Part shown: positions 26,921 through 35,149 of the stretch, piece after piece
Layout: the number at the start of each line of letters is the position of its first letter
How positions within the stretch are numbered: the stretch's first letter is position 1
Assembly: GCA_964484485.1 (NCBI GenBank)
Contig: CAZAGD010000130.1
Coordinates: 1-64,000, forward strand
Source of the DNA: CAZAGD01 sp964484485
GTDB taxonomy: Bacteria > Desulfobacterota > SM23-61
Direction: 5' to 3'
Length of the DNA stretch: 64,000 bases
Translations under genes and position numbers: made by a program
Notes under the pieces: model-generated
Seen by the model: only the letters and a program-made list of their open reading frames with translations
Told to the model about the DNA's origin: nothing
Databases searched by the model: none

Positions 26921-27163
26921 TCCGGGATCTCGAGATCTCTTAAAAGGGTTAAAGTCAATTTTTATTTCGATTTTTGCTTCCTGACGAATTAAACGTGGTT
27001 TCGTTGTTTTCTGGCCTTCTTCATGCTTTTCCAGTTAGTACGACCCAGTCTTTACTTGGGGAGAGTCGGAGGACACACGATTACATGGATAATGGGGAGG
27101 TGCTTAGATAAATGTCATTTATTTAATGCCCCATTAATAAAAAATAAATAAATTAAATTTTTG

Positions 27164-27256
27164 TGGCGGAGAGAGCGGGATTCGAACCCGCGGTACGCCT
27201 TTCGGCGTACACTCGCTTAGCAGGCGAGCACCTTAGGCCAACTCGGTCATCTCTCC
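27164..27256 (-). tRNA. tRNA-Ser (anticodon GCU)
   Basis: A 93-base gene including an encoded CCA end. The acceptor stem GGAGAGA pairs with TCTCTCC, the anticodon loop is CTGCTAA (GCU, reading AGC/AGU), a long variable arm (TGTACGCCGAAAGGCGTA) marks it as a serine tRNA, and the T-arm has GGTTCGAATCC. It lies downstream of serS and the other tRNA-Ser on the same strand. Confidence 0.97.
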
Positions 27257-27270
27257 TTAATTTTTATATA

Positions 27271-27300
27271 GGACGCAGATTAACGCAGATAAACAGGATT
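27271..27300 (+). repeat. GCAGAT repeat, left arm between the tRNAs
   Basis: GGACGCAGATTAACGCAGAT and onward. Together with 27393-27420 it forms an inverted pair enclosing about 90 bp between the two tRNA-Ser genes. Confidence 0.75.
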
Positions 27301-27392
27301 TATAAATAAATAAAAATGGATCCAAGCAAAGGAATTACTGTTCGTCTCTATGAAAAGGGCAATTAATTTATTGCTTTCTTTTTTTATTTTCT

Positions 27393-27420
27393 CCTGTAAA
27401 TCTGCGTTTATCTGCGTCCA
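27393..27420 (-). repeat. GCAGAT repeat, right arm between the tRNAs
   Basis: Reverse complement of the 27271-27300 unit with few differences. If transcribed with the tRNAs, the pair could fold into a long stem in the spacer. Confidence 0.75.
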
Positions 27421-27471
27421 ATTTCTATGTTCTTGCTTTGCGCTTACGCTAGGCGCTCTGTCCTTTAATTT

Positions 27472-27559
27472 TGGCGGAGGGAGTAGGATTCGAACCCACG
27501 TCCCCTTGCGGGGAAGCGGTTTTCAAGACCGCCGCCTTAGACCACTCGGCCATCCCTCC
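27472..27559 (-). tRNA. tRNA-Ser (anticodon UGA)
   Basis: An 88-base gene with encoded CCA. The acceptor stem GGAGGGA pairs with TCCCTCC, the anticodon loop is CTTGAAA (UGA), and the long variable arm holds CCCCGCAAGGGG. It begins 3 bp after the serS stop codon on the same strand, so it must be transcribed with serS unless a promoter lies inside serS. Confidence 0.97.
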
Positions 27560-27562
27560 TCA

Positions 27563-28852
27563 TTATTTCATGCCCGCGGGCGATTTGACAATTTTTTTTA
27601 TGCCCATATAAGGAATAAGCGCTTCCGGGATAATCACACTGCCGTCTTCCTGCTGATAGTTCTCTAAAATAGCTACCACGGTTCGCCCAATGGCCAATCC
27701 GGAGCCGTTGAGCGTATGGACAAACTCCGTTCCTTTTTTTCCTTTGGGGCGGTAGCGAATATTAGCCCGCCTAGCCTGAAAATCTTCGAAATTGCTGCAG
27801 GAAGAAATTTCTTTATAAACTCCTTGCCCTGGCAACCAGGCCTCGAGGTCGTAAGTTTTAGCCGCGGAAAATCCTAAATCTCCTGTACAAAGCATTACGA
27901 CCCGGTACGGAATGCCTAAACGTTTCAAGACTTCTTCAGCATCACGGGTTAATCTTTCTAGTTCCGCATAAGAAGTCTCCGGCGTAGTAAATTTAACTAA
28001 TTCAACTTTATTAAACTGATGCTGGCGGATTAAACCACGTGTATCCTTTCCATAAGAGCCAGCTTCTTTGCGAAAGCAAGGAGTAAAGGCAGCATAATAT
28101 ATGGGCAACTCCTCTTCGGCTAAAATTTCATCTTGGTGAATATTAGTTACGGGAACTTCTGCAGTGGGAATCAAAAAATAATCGGGATCAATTACCCGAA
28201 ATAAGTCTTCTTCAAATTTGGGTAACTGACCAGTACCGGTCATGCTCTTGCGATTCACCAGGATGGGAGGCAGCACTTCTTGATACCCATGTTCTTTAGT
28301 ATGCAGATCAAGCATAAAATTTATTAAAGCCCTTTCTAATAGAGCCCCTTCTCTTTTATAAAGGGTGAAGCGCGCGCCCGCGATTTTTGCTCCCCGGTCA
28401 AAATCCAGAATACCCAATTCTTCCCCAATCTCCCAATGTGGTCGAGGAGCAAATGAAAACTCTGGAATTTTTCCCCAGCGCCTTATTTCTAAATTATCTT
28501 CTTCCCCTTTTCCGACGATTACGCTTTCATGAGGAAGGTTGGGCATCTCCATTAACAGCTGGCGCAGAGCCTCTTCTTTAGCCTCTAAAGTAGTTTCTAA
28601 TTCCTTGATGCGTGCGGAAACTTCGCGCATTTCAGCTATCTCTACCGTAGGGTCTTCTTTATTTTTCTTTTTCCGAGCAATTAAATCAGAAACTTGATTG
28701 CGCCCAGCCCGCAATTGTTCAACTTCTTGGAGGATTTCTCTCCTTTCTTTATCAAGGTTCACAAATAAATCCCAATCAATGGGTAGGCCCCGCTTGCCTA
28801 TTCTTTCCTTAACTTCGCTCAGATGCTCTCTAACAAATTTTAAATCAAGCAT
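27563..28852 (-). CDS. serS: Seryl-tRNA synthetase
   Basis: A 429-residue class II synthetase that charges tRNA-Ser. Residues about 30-105 form the long antiparallel coiled-coil arm that reads the variable arm of tRNA-Ser. The core has TAEVPVTN (serine binding), motif 2 FRKEAGSYGKDTRGLIRQHQF and motif 3 NGSGLAIGRTVVAILENYQ. ATG at 28852 lies only 6 bp after the -10 element, so the mRNA looks leaderless; there is no ribosome site. Its two cognate tRNA genes follow directly. Confidence 0.97.
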   Translation of the reverse strand: MLDLKFVREHLSEVKERIGKRGLPIDWDLFVNLDKERREILQEVEQLRAGRNQVSDLIARKKKNKEDPTVEIAEMREVSARIKELETTLEAKEEALRQLLMEMPNLPHESVIVGKGEEDNLEIRRWGKIPEFSFAPRPHWEIGEELGILDFDRGAKIAGARFTLYKREGALLERALINFMLDLHTKEHGYQEVLPPILVNRKSMTGTGQLPKFEEDLFRVIDPDYFLIPTAEVPVTNIHQDEILAEEELPIYYAAFTPCFRKEAGSYGKDTRGLIRQHQFNKVELVKFTTPETSYAELERLTRDAEEVLKRLGIPYRVVMLCTGDLGFSAAKTYDLEAWLPGQGVYKEISSCSNFEDFQARRANIRYRPKGKKGTEFVHTLNGSGLAIGRTVVAILENYQQEDGSVIIPEALIPYMGIKKIVKSPAGMK

Positions 28853-28858
28853 GATTTT

Positions 28859-28908
28859 AGATTATCATTTCAAAAACAAGGAGTCAATAATGGAAGTATC
28901 TGATCGCT
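28859..28908 (-). promoter_or_regulatory. Box-type promoter for serS, leaderless transcript
   Basis: Minus strand: AGCGATCAG (28900-28908), 12 bp, TTGACT (28882-28887), 17 bp, TAATCT (28859-28864), then 6 bp and the ATG. The box is the most diverged of the full palindromes (GTGATCA/CGATCAG). Confidence 0.75.
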
Positions 28909-28995
28909 GATCACTTTTTAATTTTCGACTTAATTCAGGCGGGAGGGGAGAGACTCATTTAAATGAGGCGCTGCTTCCTTCATAGGTACGGGCGG
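28900..28995 (-). repeat. Palindromic promoter-bearing repeat, copy upstream of serS
   Basis: Matches the 26823-26920 copy: TTAATTCAGGCGGGAGGGG, a CTCATTTAAATGAG hairpin and CTTCATAGGTACGGG. The two copies agree over some 85 bp with scattered changes. Confidence 0.75.
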
Positions 28996-29033
28996 GGAAG
29001 GTTAACCCTTTTGGGGCAAAGGAAAGAGATGCA

Positions 29034-29645
29034 TTAATTAAATGTTTTTTTCCTTTTAATGATTAAATAAACCAAGACAGCTACACCTGCCATCACAGAT
29101 AGCAATTTTAGCAAAAAATCAATTCTGGTAAACAATCTAATCAGCCAGCTAATATTTTCTCCAAAAAAGCAGCCCACGGAAACCAAGACCGGAACCATGA
29201 TAAGAGCGGCGAAAGTATCATAGAGCAATACCTTTCCTGGTTTCATACCCATAGTTCCGGCAGCCAAAAAGGCAGCTACGCGGAAACCGGAAAAAAAGCG
29301 CGCGATAAAAATAGCTTTGTTCCCATGGGTTGCAAAAAATTGCCTGGCCCGTTCTAATCGTTTTTCCGAGAAGATCTTGCGCATCAGGCGGTGAGTAATG
29401 ATCCCCTGACCCCATTTCCGGCCTATGGAATACAGGGTCATATCGCCTGCTAAGGCACCCACAAAGATGACCACCATGGTGGGATATAAACGCGTAAACC
29501 CTAAATGAACAAAAAAGCCTCCAGCCAATAAAGTTATTTCTTCGGGAATGGGAAGCCCTAATCCGGAAAGGATAAGGATTAAAAAAAGGCCGGTATAAAT
29601 GAATTGTTCAGAATAATTGAGTAGAAATATTAGTGAATCGGGCAA
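29034..29645 (-). CDS. DedA family membrane protein
   Basis: A protein of about 203 residues with several membrane segments. DedA proteins help recycle lipid carriers such as undecaprenyl phosphate or translocate phospholipids. Seen are SGLGLPIPEEITLLAGG, a reentrant loop typical of the family, and FIARFFSGFRVAAFLAAGTMGM with the conserved arginines. TTG at 29645 is preferred because AGAAGGAG lies upstream; a TTG at 29675 adds 10 residues but has no ribosome site. It follows lapA closely and likely shares its transcript. Confidence 0.9.
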   Translation of the reverse strand: MPDSLIFLLNYSEQFIYTGLFLILILSGLGLPIPEEITLLAGGFFVHLGFTRLYPTMVVIFVGALAGDMTLYSIGRKWGQGIITHRLMRKIFSEKRLERARQFFATHGNKAIFIARFFSGFRVAAFLAAGTMGMKPGKVLLYDTFAALIMVPVLVSVGCFFGENISWLIRLFTRIDFLLKLLSVMAGVAVLVYLIIKRKKTFN

Positions 29646-29698
29646 GGCTTTTCCGCTCCTTCTGAGATAGGTCAATTAGGAAAGAGATTTGCAGAAGG

Positions 29699-30007
29699 TC
29701 AGGAAATATTTTGTTTTTCATCACTTTCTCCTGAGACGCTTGGCATCTTTATCTCGTGTTCTAATTCTTTCATTCTTTTCTTCAATTTCTTGGCTTCTCC
29801 TTGTAATCTCCTCCTTTCTCCCCAACCCATGGAAAACCCTATTGTTGATCCGATTAATAAGGAAATAATGATTAATAAAAATAAAGGAAATGGTCCAGTG
29901 CTCCAACCCAAAAAGTAACGGAGAACGATTTCCTGGCGATTTAAAGAGCAAAATGTTGCTCCAATGATTAAAAGTAAAATAAGTAGAAAAATTTTTATTA
30001 AAGTCAA
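29699..30007 (-). CDS. LapA-domain (DUF1049) membrane protein
   Basis: A 102-residue protein with two membrane segments, the LapA-type motif NRQEIVLRYFLGW between them and a charged coiled-coil tail (RRRLQGEAKKLKKRMKELEHEI). LapA proteins assist lipopolysaccharide assembly control in some bacteria. The start is TTG at 30007, with AAAGG 9 bp upstream. Operon with dedA. Confidence 0.85.
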   Translation of the reverse strand: MTLIKIFLLILLLIIGATFCSLNRQEIVLRYFLGWSTGPFPLFLLIIISLLIGSTIGFSMGWGERRRLQGEAKKLKKRMKELEHEIKMPSVSGESDEKQNIS

Positions 30008-30045
30008 AATTATTACCTTTACTCTGTTTCGCTGAATTTTTTTTA

Positions 30046-30074
30046 AGATATCAGGAGTTTTAAATGAATGTCAA
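30046..30074 (-). promoter_or_regulatory. Promoter for lapA-dedA
   Basis: Minus strand TTGACA (30069-30074) with an AT-rich -10 (ATATCT at 30046-30051). A GGTTCAA sequence lies 14 bp upstream (30089-30095), a possible decayed form of the box, then the same TTAATTCAGGCGG repeat flank. Confidence 0.55.
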
Positions 30075-30193
30075 TCTTTTTCTAAATCTTGAACCTTGAT
30101 CATTTTTGAAATTTCTGCCTAATTCAGGCGGAAGGAAGAGAGTCTTTCATCCTTCCGTCTTTTCCCTGTTGGTAAGAAATAATAAAACTGTTA

Positions 30194-30243
30194 GACGGTC
30201 AGTTTTTTTCGTCATTGTTTTATCAAAAATTTTATGTTATATA
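30194..30243 (+). promoter_or_regulatory. Box-type promoter for the second ABC importer
   Basis: GACGGTCAG (30194-30202), 12 bp, TTGTTT (30215-30220), 17 bp, TATATA (30238-30243). It faces away from the lapA promoter across a shared repeat element. Confidence 0.7.
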
Positions 30244-30314
30244 AAATCCTTAATTTTTTATAAAAATTGTGATAATAAAAATAGATGATCAATTTTTATA
30301 AATAGGTAGGGAAT

Positions 30315-31232
30315 TTGAAGGCTTATATTATCAAACGACTGTTTCATTCAATCTTCGTTCTCATCGGTATATCCATAGTCGTTTTTATTATCCTCCATTT
30401 AACGGGTGATCCAGCAGCTTTACTTATGCCTATGGATGCTACGCCTGAACAGGTGGCCCAGTTCCGGCAAGAAATGGGGTTCAATGATCCTTTGATCGTC
30501 CAATATTGGCGGTTTTTCAAGGGGACCTTGCGGGGGGATTTTGGGCAGTCTTTCCGGCACAATCAGCCCGCGTTGAGCTTAGTATTAGAACGTATGCCCG
30601 CTACTATTCAACTTACTTTAGCGGCTTTAGCGATTGCTCTCATCATCGCTATCCCAGTGGGTATTATTTCGGCCATAAAAAGAAATTCCCTATTGGACCA
30701 TATTGGCATGACTGGAGCGCTCTTAGGGCAATCAACGCCGGTGTTCTGGTTAGGAGTTATGCTTATTTTAATCTTCTCCGTTATCTTACAATGGTTTCCT
30801 TCTTCGGGGCGAGGGGGCATCGAGAATTTGGTTCTGCCGGCCATTACTTTAGGTATGTATAGCATGGCCCGCACAGCCCGCATGATGCGGTCCAGTATGT
30901 TGGAAGTTTTGGGGCAAGAGTACATGAAGACGGCTAAAGCTAAGGGTTTAAGCCCCCAAATGGTTATTTTAAAACATGCTTTAAAGAATGCCTCTATTCC
31001 TGTAGTCACGATTGTAGGTATGGAATTGGGGACACTTTTAGGAGGAGCAGTAATAACCGAGACCATCTTTGCTTGGCCGGGTGTGGGGCGATTGGCTGTG
31101 CAGGCTATTTATAATCGCGATTATCCAGTAGTGCAAGCGGCCGTATTTATTCTGGCCTCTATTTTTGTATTGGTAAACCTCCTGGTAGATATAATTTATA
31201 CTTATCTTGATCCGCGGGTTAAGCTGGGATAA
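30315..31232 (+). CDS. ABC importer permease, DppB type
   Basis: A 305-residue permease, paralogue of the one at 18623. TTG start gives LKAYIIKRLFHS, the usual opening, with AGGTAGGG just upstream. The EAA loop is EYMKTAKAKGLSPQMVILKHALKNA, and GAVITETIFAWPGVGRL is typical of the family. First gene of an operon ordered permease-permease-binding protein, the reverse of the 17-20 kb set. Confidence 0.94.
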   Translation: MKAYIIKRLFHSIFVLIGISIVVFIILHLTGDPAALLMPMDATPEQVAQFRQEMGFNDPLIVQYWRFFKGTLRGDFGQSFRHNQPALSLVLERMPATIQLTLAALAIALIIAIPVGIISAIKRNSLLDHIGMTGALLGQSTPVFWLGVMLILIFSVILQWFPSSGRGGIENLVLPAITLGMYSMARTARMMRSSMLEVLGQEYMKTAKAKGLSPQMVILKHALKNASIPVVTIVGMELGTLLGGAVITETIFAWPGVGRLAVQAIYNRDYPVVQAAVFILASIFVLVNLLVDIIYTYLDPRVKLG

Positions 31233-31244
31233 GAGGATTGGGCA

Positions 31245-32162
31245 ATGCAAATTTTTGAACAAGCCGCTAAATCCTTAGATTTTCTTACCGAAGAACGCCG
31301 GGCTATGCGGTGGCGCAAAATATGGCGCAAATTATTGGAAAATAAAGGGGCGGTCTTTGGTTTAATTATGGTCTTAGGAGTAATTTTTGCGAGTATCTTT
31401 GCTCCTCTTATTTCGCCCCATGACCCCATTTTGCAAGATGTAGAAAAACGTCTTCTACCGCCTTTTTGGCAAGCGGGATCTGACCCAGCCTATATATTAG
31501 GAACAGATCATCTGGGCCGAGATATTCTTAGTCGCCTGATTTATGGAGCCCGTATTTCTTTGGTTATCAGCACTTCGGCCGTGGCCTTTTCAGCAATTTT
31601 AGGCACCATGATTGGACTGCTTTCCGGATTTTATGGTGGGAAAATAGATAATATTTTTATGCGCTTGGCTGATGTTCAGTTAGCCTTTCCTTTTATCCTT
31701 CTGGCTATCGCCATTATTGCTGTTCTGGGGCCCAATTTACAAAATATAATCATAGTGATGGGCATTACCGGCTGGGTAATTTATGCGCGCGTAATTCGCG
31801 CGGAGGTACTCTCTTTGCGAGAAAAAGAATTTATAACTTCTATAAAAGCCTTGGGGGGATCAAATAGCCGGATCATTTTTAAACATTTATTTCCTAATGT
31901 GGTTCCACCTTGCATAGTTATTATTTCTTTAGAGATGGCCCGCATGATCATTATGGAATCGGCCTTGAGTTTTTTAGGGTTGGGGATTCAACCCCCTACG
32001 CCTACTTGGGGCGGAATGTTGGCGGATGGCCGAGTTTATCTTTTTACTTCTTGGTGGCTGGCCACTTTCCCTGGGTTAGTAATTATGTTAGTTGTTTTGG
32101 GAATTAATCTTTTAGGTAACTGGATGCGGGACATTTTAGATCCGCGGTTGACGCAGTTATAA
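31245..32162 (+). CDS. ABC importer permease, DppC type
   Basis: A 305-residue partner permease. ISPHDPILQDVEKRLLPPFW, LGTDHLGRDILSRLIYGARIS and the EAA loop EFITSIKALGGSNSRIIFKHLFPN place it in DppC. It starts 12 bp after the DppB gene. No ATPase follows. Confidence 0.94.
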   Translation: MQIFEQAAKSLDFLTEERRAMRWRKIWRKLLENKGAVFGLIMVLGVIFASIFAPLISPHDPILQDVEKRLLPPFWQAGSDPAYILGTDHLGRDILSRLIYGARISLVISTSAVAFSAILGTMIGLLSGFYGGKIDNIFMRLADVQLAFPFILLAIAIIAVLGPNLQNIIIVMGITGWVIYARVIRAEVLSLREKEFITSIKALGGSNSRIIFKHLFPNVVPPCIVIISLEMARMIIMESALSFLGLGIQPPTPTWGGMLADGRVYLFTSWWLATFPGLVIMLVVLGINLLGNWMRDILDPRLTQL

Positions 32163-32189
32163 GATTTTTATTAAACTCAGAGGACCCAG

Positions 32190-32330
32190 CGCGGCAAAGC
32201 CGAAATCAAAATTTATTTTTCGGAGAGCCCACAGAGAACGTAGAGGAAATTTTATTTTTTAATAATTTTATTTATTTCTTTCTCGGGGCGCTCAGCGAGG
32301 TCTGGGAGAGTCATTTATTTTCTTAATAAA
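32190..32330. repeat. Repeat fragments between permease and binding-protein genes
   Basis: CCACAGAGAACGTAGAGG and CGGGGCGCTCAGCGAGG-type pieces, diverged inverted relatives of 16508-16590. The 251-bp gap holds no gene; a repeat has apparently inserted inside the operon. Confidence 0.45.
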
Positions 32331-32413
32331 ATTTAAAGGGTTTGCAAGTATGTACTTCAGAGAGCTAAGAGTGAAAAAAGCTCTAAAAAATAAATTCTTA
32401 AAAAGGAGGAATT

Positions 32414-33928
32414 ATGAAAAAGGCATGGTTTGGTTTTTTAATTTTAGTTTTGGTCTTTGGTGGCCTTGGCTTAGGTGTTGGCGAGGGTAGGGATAAAGAT
32501 ACTCTGGTAATTGCGCAAGGAGTAGACCCTACAACCATGGATCCCCATAACCATATGGAAACGCCAGCATGGAATGTTCACCTCCATCTTTTCGATACTT
32601 TGCTCCAAAGAGATCCTAACATGAAACCTGAAAAGCTTTTAGCGGAGTCCTATAGGTTAGTAAATGAGACTACCTGGGAGTTCAAAATTCGCAAAGGAGT
32701 GAAGTTTCACAACGGCGAGGATTTGACCGCTGCTTGCTTTAAATTGGCTTTAGAACGTATGGCTGATCCCAAACAGAAACTGCGCCAGACAGTCTTTCAG
32801 GGGGTAATTGAGAGAGTAGAGGTGCTAGATGACTACACCTTCAGAATTATAACCAAAGCTCCTTACCCAGTAATGGAAGCTATTCTCTGTATTTATGGAC
32901 AACCCCTGCCCATAAAATATTTTCAAGAAAAGGGGCCTGCCCATTTTGCTTTAAACCCAGTGGGCACAGGGCCTTATAAATTCGTGCGCTGGGTAAAGGA
33001 TGATCATATTCTACTCGAAGCCAATGATAAATATTTCCGGGGAGCTCCCAAAATTAAGAAAATTATCTTCCGTCCTATCCCCGAAGCGACTACGAGAGTT
33101 GCCGCCTTGCAAACCGGCGAAGCAGATATTGTGGTCAATATACCTCCGCATCTTTCGCGACTTATGGATTGGAAAGGACGCTCGTTTGTATCTAAAGTAC
33201 CCAGCGTCCGGGTTATTTTCATGGCTTTTGATACTTTAAAAGGCGGACCAGTAGCTGATAAGAGAGTACGGCAAGCTATTGCTATGGGCGTAGATATGAA
33301 GACGAACATTAAAAAAGTTTTGGAAGGGAATGGAATTATTTTGGGGTCACCCTTAACTCCTAACCATTTTGGTTATGATCCCAATATTAAACCTTATGAA
33401 TACGATCCAGAAAAAGCCAAAAAGCTTTTGGCGGAAGCCGGCTATGCTAAGGGCTTTGACTTTGTTATTAATTCGCCAAGCGGAAGATATTTAATGGACA
33501 AAGAAATGGCCGAAGCGGTAGCGGGTGATTTAAGAAAGATTGGTATTAATGCCACCGTACGAACTCACGAATGGGGTACTTATATGAACATGATGTATTC
33601 CCATAACGCTGCTCCTGCTTACCTTCTTGGTTGGGGGAATACCAGTTTTGATGCTGATTTTACTATTGCTCCCCTAATGCGCACCGGTAAATTACTTTCC
33701 AATGTCTCCTTCCCTAAGCTCGATGAGCTTATCGATCAAGGGATTACTACCATGGATAAGAATAAACGCCTCAAGATTTACTCCGAAGCTTTAAAGGTTA
33801 TTAAAGAAGAAGTGCCCTGGGCGTGGACTTATCAGCAGATCGATATTTACGGAGTAAGCGAAAGGTTGAATTGGAAAGCGCGTACGGATGAACGTTTGGT
33901 TGGTTTTGATATGTCCTTTAAAAAATAA
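32414..33928 (+). CDS. ABC importer binding protein, family 5 (peptide/nickel type)
   Basis: A 504-residue periplasmic protein with a signal peptide (residues 1 to about 24). Hallmarks are AQGVDPTTMDPHNHMETPAWNVHLHLFDTL, WEFKIRKGVKFHNGEDLTAACFKLALER and NPVGTGPYKFVRW. Strong AAGGAGG ribosome site. It resembles the 17080 protein along its length, so the ligands may be related. A hairpin after the stop may be its terminator. Confidence 0.93.
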   Translation: MKKAWFGFLILVLVFGGLGLGVGEGRDKDTLVIAQGVDPTTMDPHNHMETPAWNVHLHLFDTLLQRDPNMKPEKLLAESYRLVNETTWEFKIRKGVKFHNGEDLTAACFKLALERMADPKQKLRQTVFQGVIERVEVLDDYTFRIITKAPYPVMEAILCIYGQPLPIKYFQEKGPAHFALNPVGTGPYKFVRWVKDDHILLEANDKYFRGAPKIKKIIFRPIPEATTRVAALQTGEADIVVNIPPHLSRLMDWKGRSFVSKVPSVRVIFMAFDTLKGGPVADKRVRQAIAMGVDMKTNIKKVLEGNGIILGSPLTPNHFGYDPNIKPYEYDPEKAKKLLAEAGYAKGFDFVINSPSGRYLMDKEMAEAVAGDLRKIGINATVRTHEWGTYMNMMYSHNAAPAYLLGWGNTSFDADFTIAPLMRTGKLLSNVSFPKLDELIDQGITTMDKNKRLKIYSEALKVIKEEVPWAWTYQQIDIYGVSERLNWKARTDERLVGFDMSFKK

Positions 33929-33936
33929 GAAGTAAT

Positions 33937-33975
33937 TTCAGGGGTGGCTAGAAGCGCCATCCCTGAATCTCTTTA
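33937..33975 (+). terminator. Probable terminator after the second ABC importer
   Basis: Stem TTCAGGG-G-TGGC with GCCA-T-CCCTGAA (12 bp including a G-T pair), then TCTCTTT. The T-run is imperfect. Confidence 0.6.
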
Positions 33976-33985
33976 TAAATGATTA

Positions 33986-34726
33986 ATGGATGGTCAGCGC
34001 AATTTCGAGTGGTCAGCTTTCCTGAGGGCGTTATTTTTAATCCTCTCCGCTGTTATTTTCACCGCCATTCTCTTCCTACCCGCATTGGCCAGTTGTTTCA
34101 TAGATAGATCAGGGAAATGGCCTTCTTTTTTCCAAAAGCTTTGGGTTAATTGGTTACTTTGGGCCAATAGGATTCGCTTGCAAGTTTCGGGATTAGAAAA
34201 TTTGTGCCTCAATGAAGCTTATATCTTGGTCTCCAACCATGCCAGCATTTTAGATATTCCGGCCATAATTTCGGCCTGTCCTTTTCCGGTGCGCTTTCTG
34301 GCCAAGAAGTCGCTTATTTGGTTTCCCATATTTGGTTGGTTTCTTTATCTGGCGGAGCATATATTAATCGATCGAGAAAGTGCCCAATCGGCCTTAAAAA
34401 GTCTGAAGAAAGCGGCCGGTATTTTGAAAAAGGGAATATCCATAATTGTTTTTCCGGAAGGGACACGCACACCCGATGGCCATGTTAAAGAATTTAAAAG
34501 AGGGGCATTTCTTTTGGCTCAGCATGCTAAATTCCCTATAGTTCCCCTTTCCATCAGCGGCAGTTTTCGAATGCTTCCGCGACATGGCTGGTGTTTTTGG
34601 CCCGGGACTATTTCCATACATATAGATCAACCTATCCCCACTAAAAACCTCCCTCCTGCTGAGGCGAAGACTTTGATGGAAAAAGTGCGCGAGACCATCA
34701 TGAGAAATCTGCCCTATGCTCCCTAA
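33986..34726 (+). CDS. 1-acylglycerol-3-phosphate acyltransferase (PlsC family)
   Basis: A 246-residue membrane enzyme that adds the second acyl chain in phospholipid synthesis. It has the catalytic NHASILD (NHx4D, 84-90), the substrate motif FPEGTR (156-161) and an N-terminal membrane segment (about 13-37). ATG at 33986 lacks a good ribosome site. It is followed by a 420-bp repeat-filled gap. Confidence 0.92.
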   Translation: MDGQRNFEWSAFLRALFLILSAVIFTAILFLPALASCFIDRSGKWPSFFQKLWVNWLLWANRIRLQVSGLENLCLNEAYILVSNHASILDIPAIISACPFPVRFLAKKSLIWFPIFGWFLYLAEHILIDRESAQSALKSLKKAAGILKKGISIIVFPEGTRTPDGHVKEFKRGAFLLAQHAKFPIVPLSISGSFRMLPRHGWCFWPGTISIHIDQPIPTKNLPPAEAKTLMEKVRETIMRNLPYAP

Positions 34727-34869
34727 TAAAGGACTGCCTCTGACCATTTCAGCCAAGGTTAGCCCATTTTCATTAATGGGAGCAATTAAATATTTACGAT
34801 TATCATCCTTACCTTCCCCCATGGTCTGGTCTTATGGATTTTTTCCAATGAGATCGTGGCATAAATCGC

Positions 34870-35008
34870 CATAAGAAATTAAACCAAAGGCGGCAAGGGT
34901 CAAGCCCTTGCCCTACATTTGAGATTTTTTAATTTCTCGTAGGGCAAGTCCTTGGGGCTGGCCGAACTCGCCTCAAGATGTCATTTATTTTATATTCCCA
35001 TTAATAAT
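34870..35008 (-). repeat. About 140-bp dispersed repeat, copy 2
   Basis: Inverted copy of 16703-16840: on the minus strand it runs from TTAATGGGAATATAAAATAA through the two AGGGCAAG blocks to AATTTCTTATG. It fills most of the 34727-35149 gap, which otherwise holds the ftsK promoter. Confidence 0.8.
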
Positions 35009-35112
35009 TAAGGTGTAGCCGCGCTGGGGAGAGGGATGTTAGGGGAACATTAAAATTTCCTTTTTAATTTTAAAAACCTAACTCTGCAGTTAGAGATTGC
35101 GGGGTTTGTTAG

Positions 35113-35141
35113 TTGCCTCTGTCCATGGCCTGTGGTATTAT
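35113..35141 (+). promoter_or_regulatory. Promoter for ftsK, probably leaderless
   Basis: TTGCCT (35113-35118), 17 bp, TATTAT (35136-35141), followed 8 bp later by ATG 35150. No ribosome site is present. Confidence 0.6.
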
Positions 35142-35149
35142 TTAAACAA

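Noticed and set aside
26584..26958. 124-residue minus-strand open frame
   Set aside because: It overlaps the dctP start in another frame and runs through the dctP promoter and repeat.
27350..27667. 105-residue plus-strand open frame
   Set aside because: It spans the tRNA-Ser(UGA) gene and the end of serS on the opposite strand.
28950..28990. GAAGGAAGCAGC on the minus strand, like the SRP RNA loop
   Set aside because: The flanking stem expected for 4.5S RNA is missing, and the matching repeat upstream of dctP has a different sequence there.
34005..34025. GGTCAG-type sequences at the start of plsC
   Set aside because: They are inside the coding region with no -35 at the right distance.
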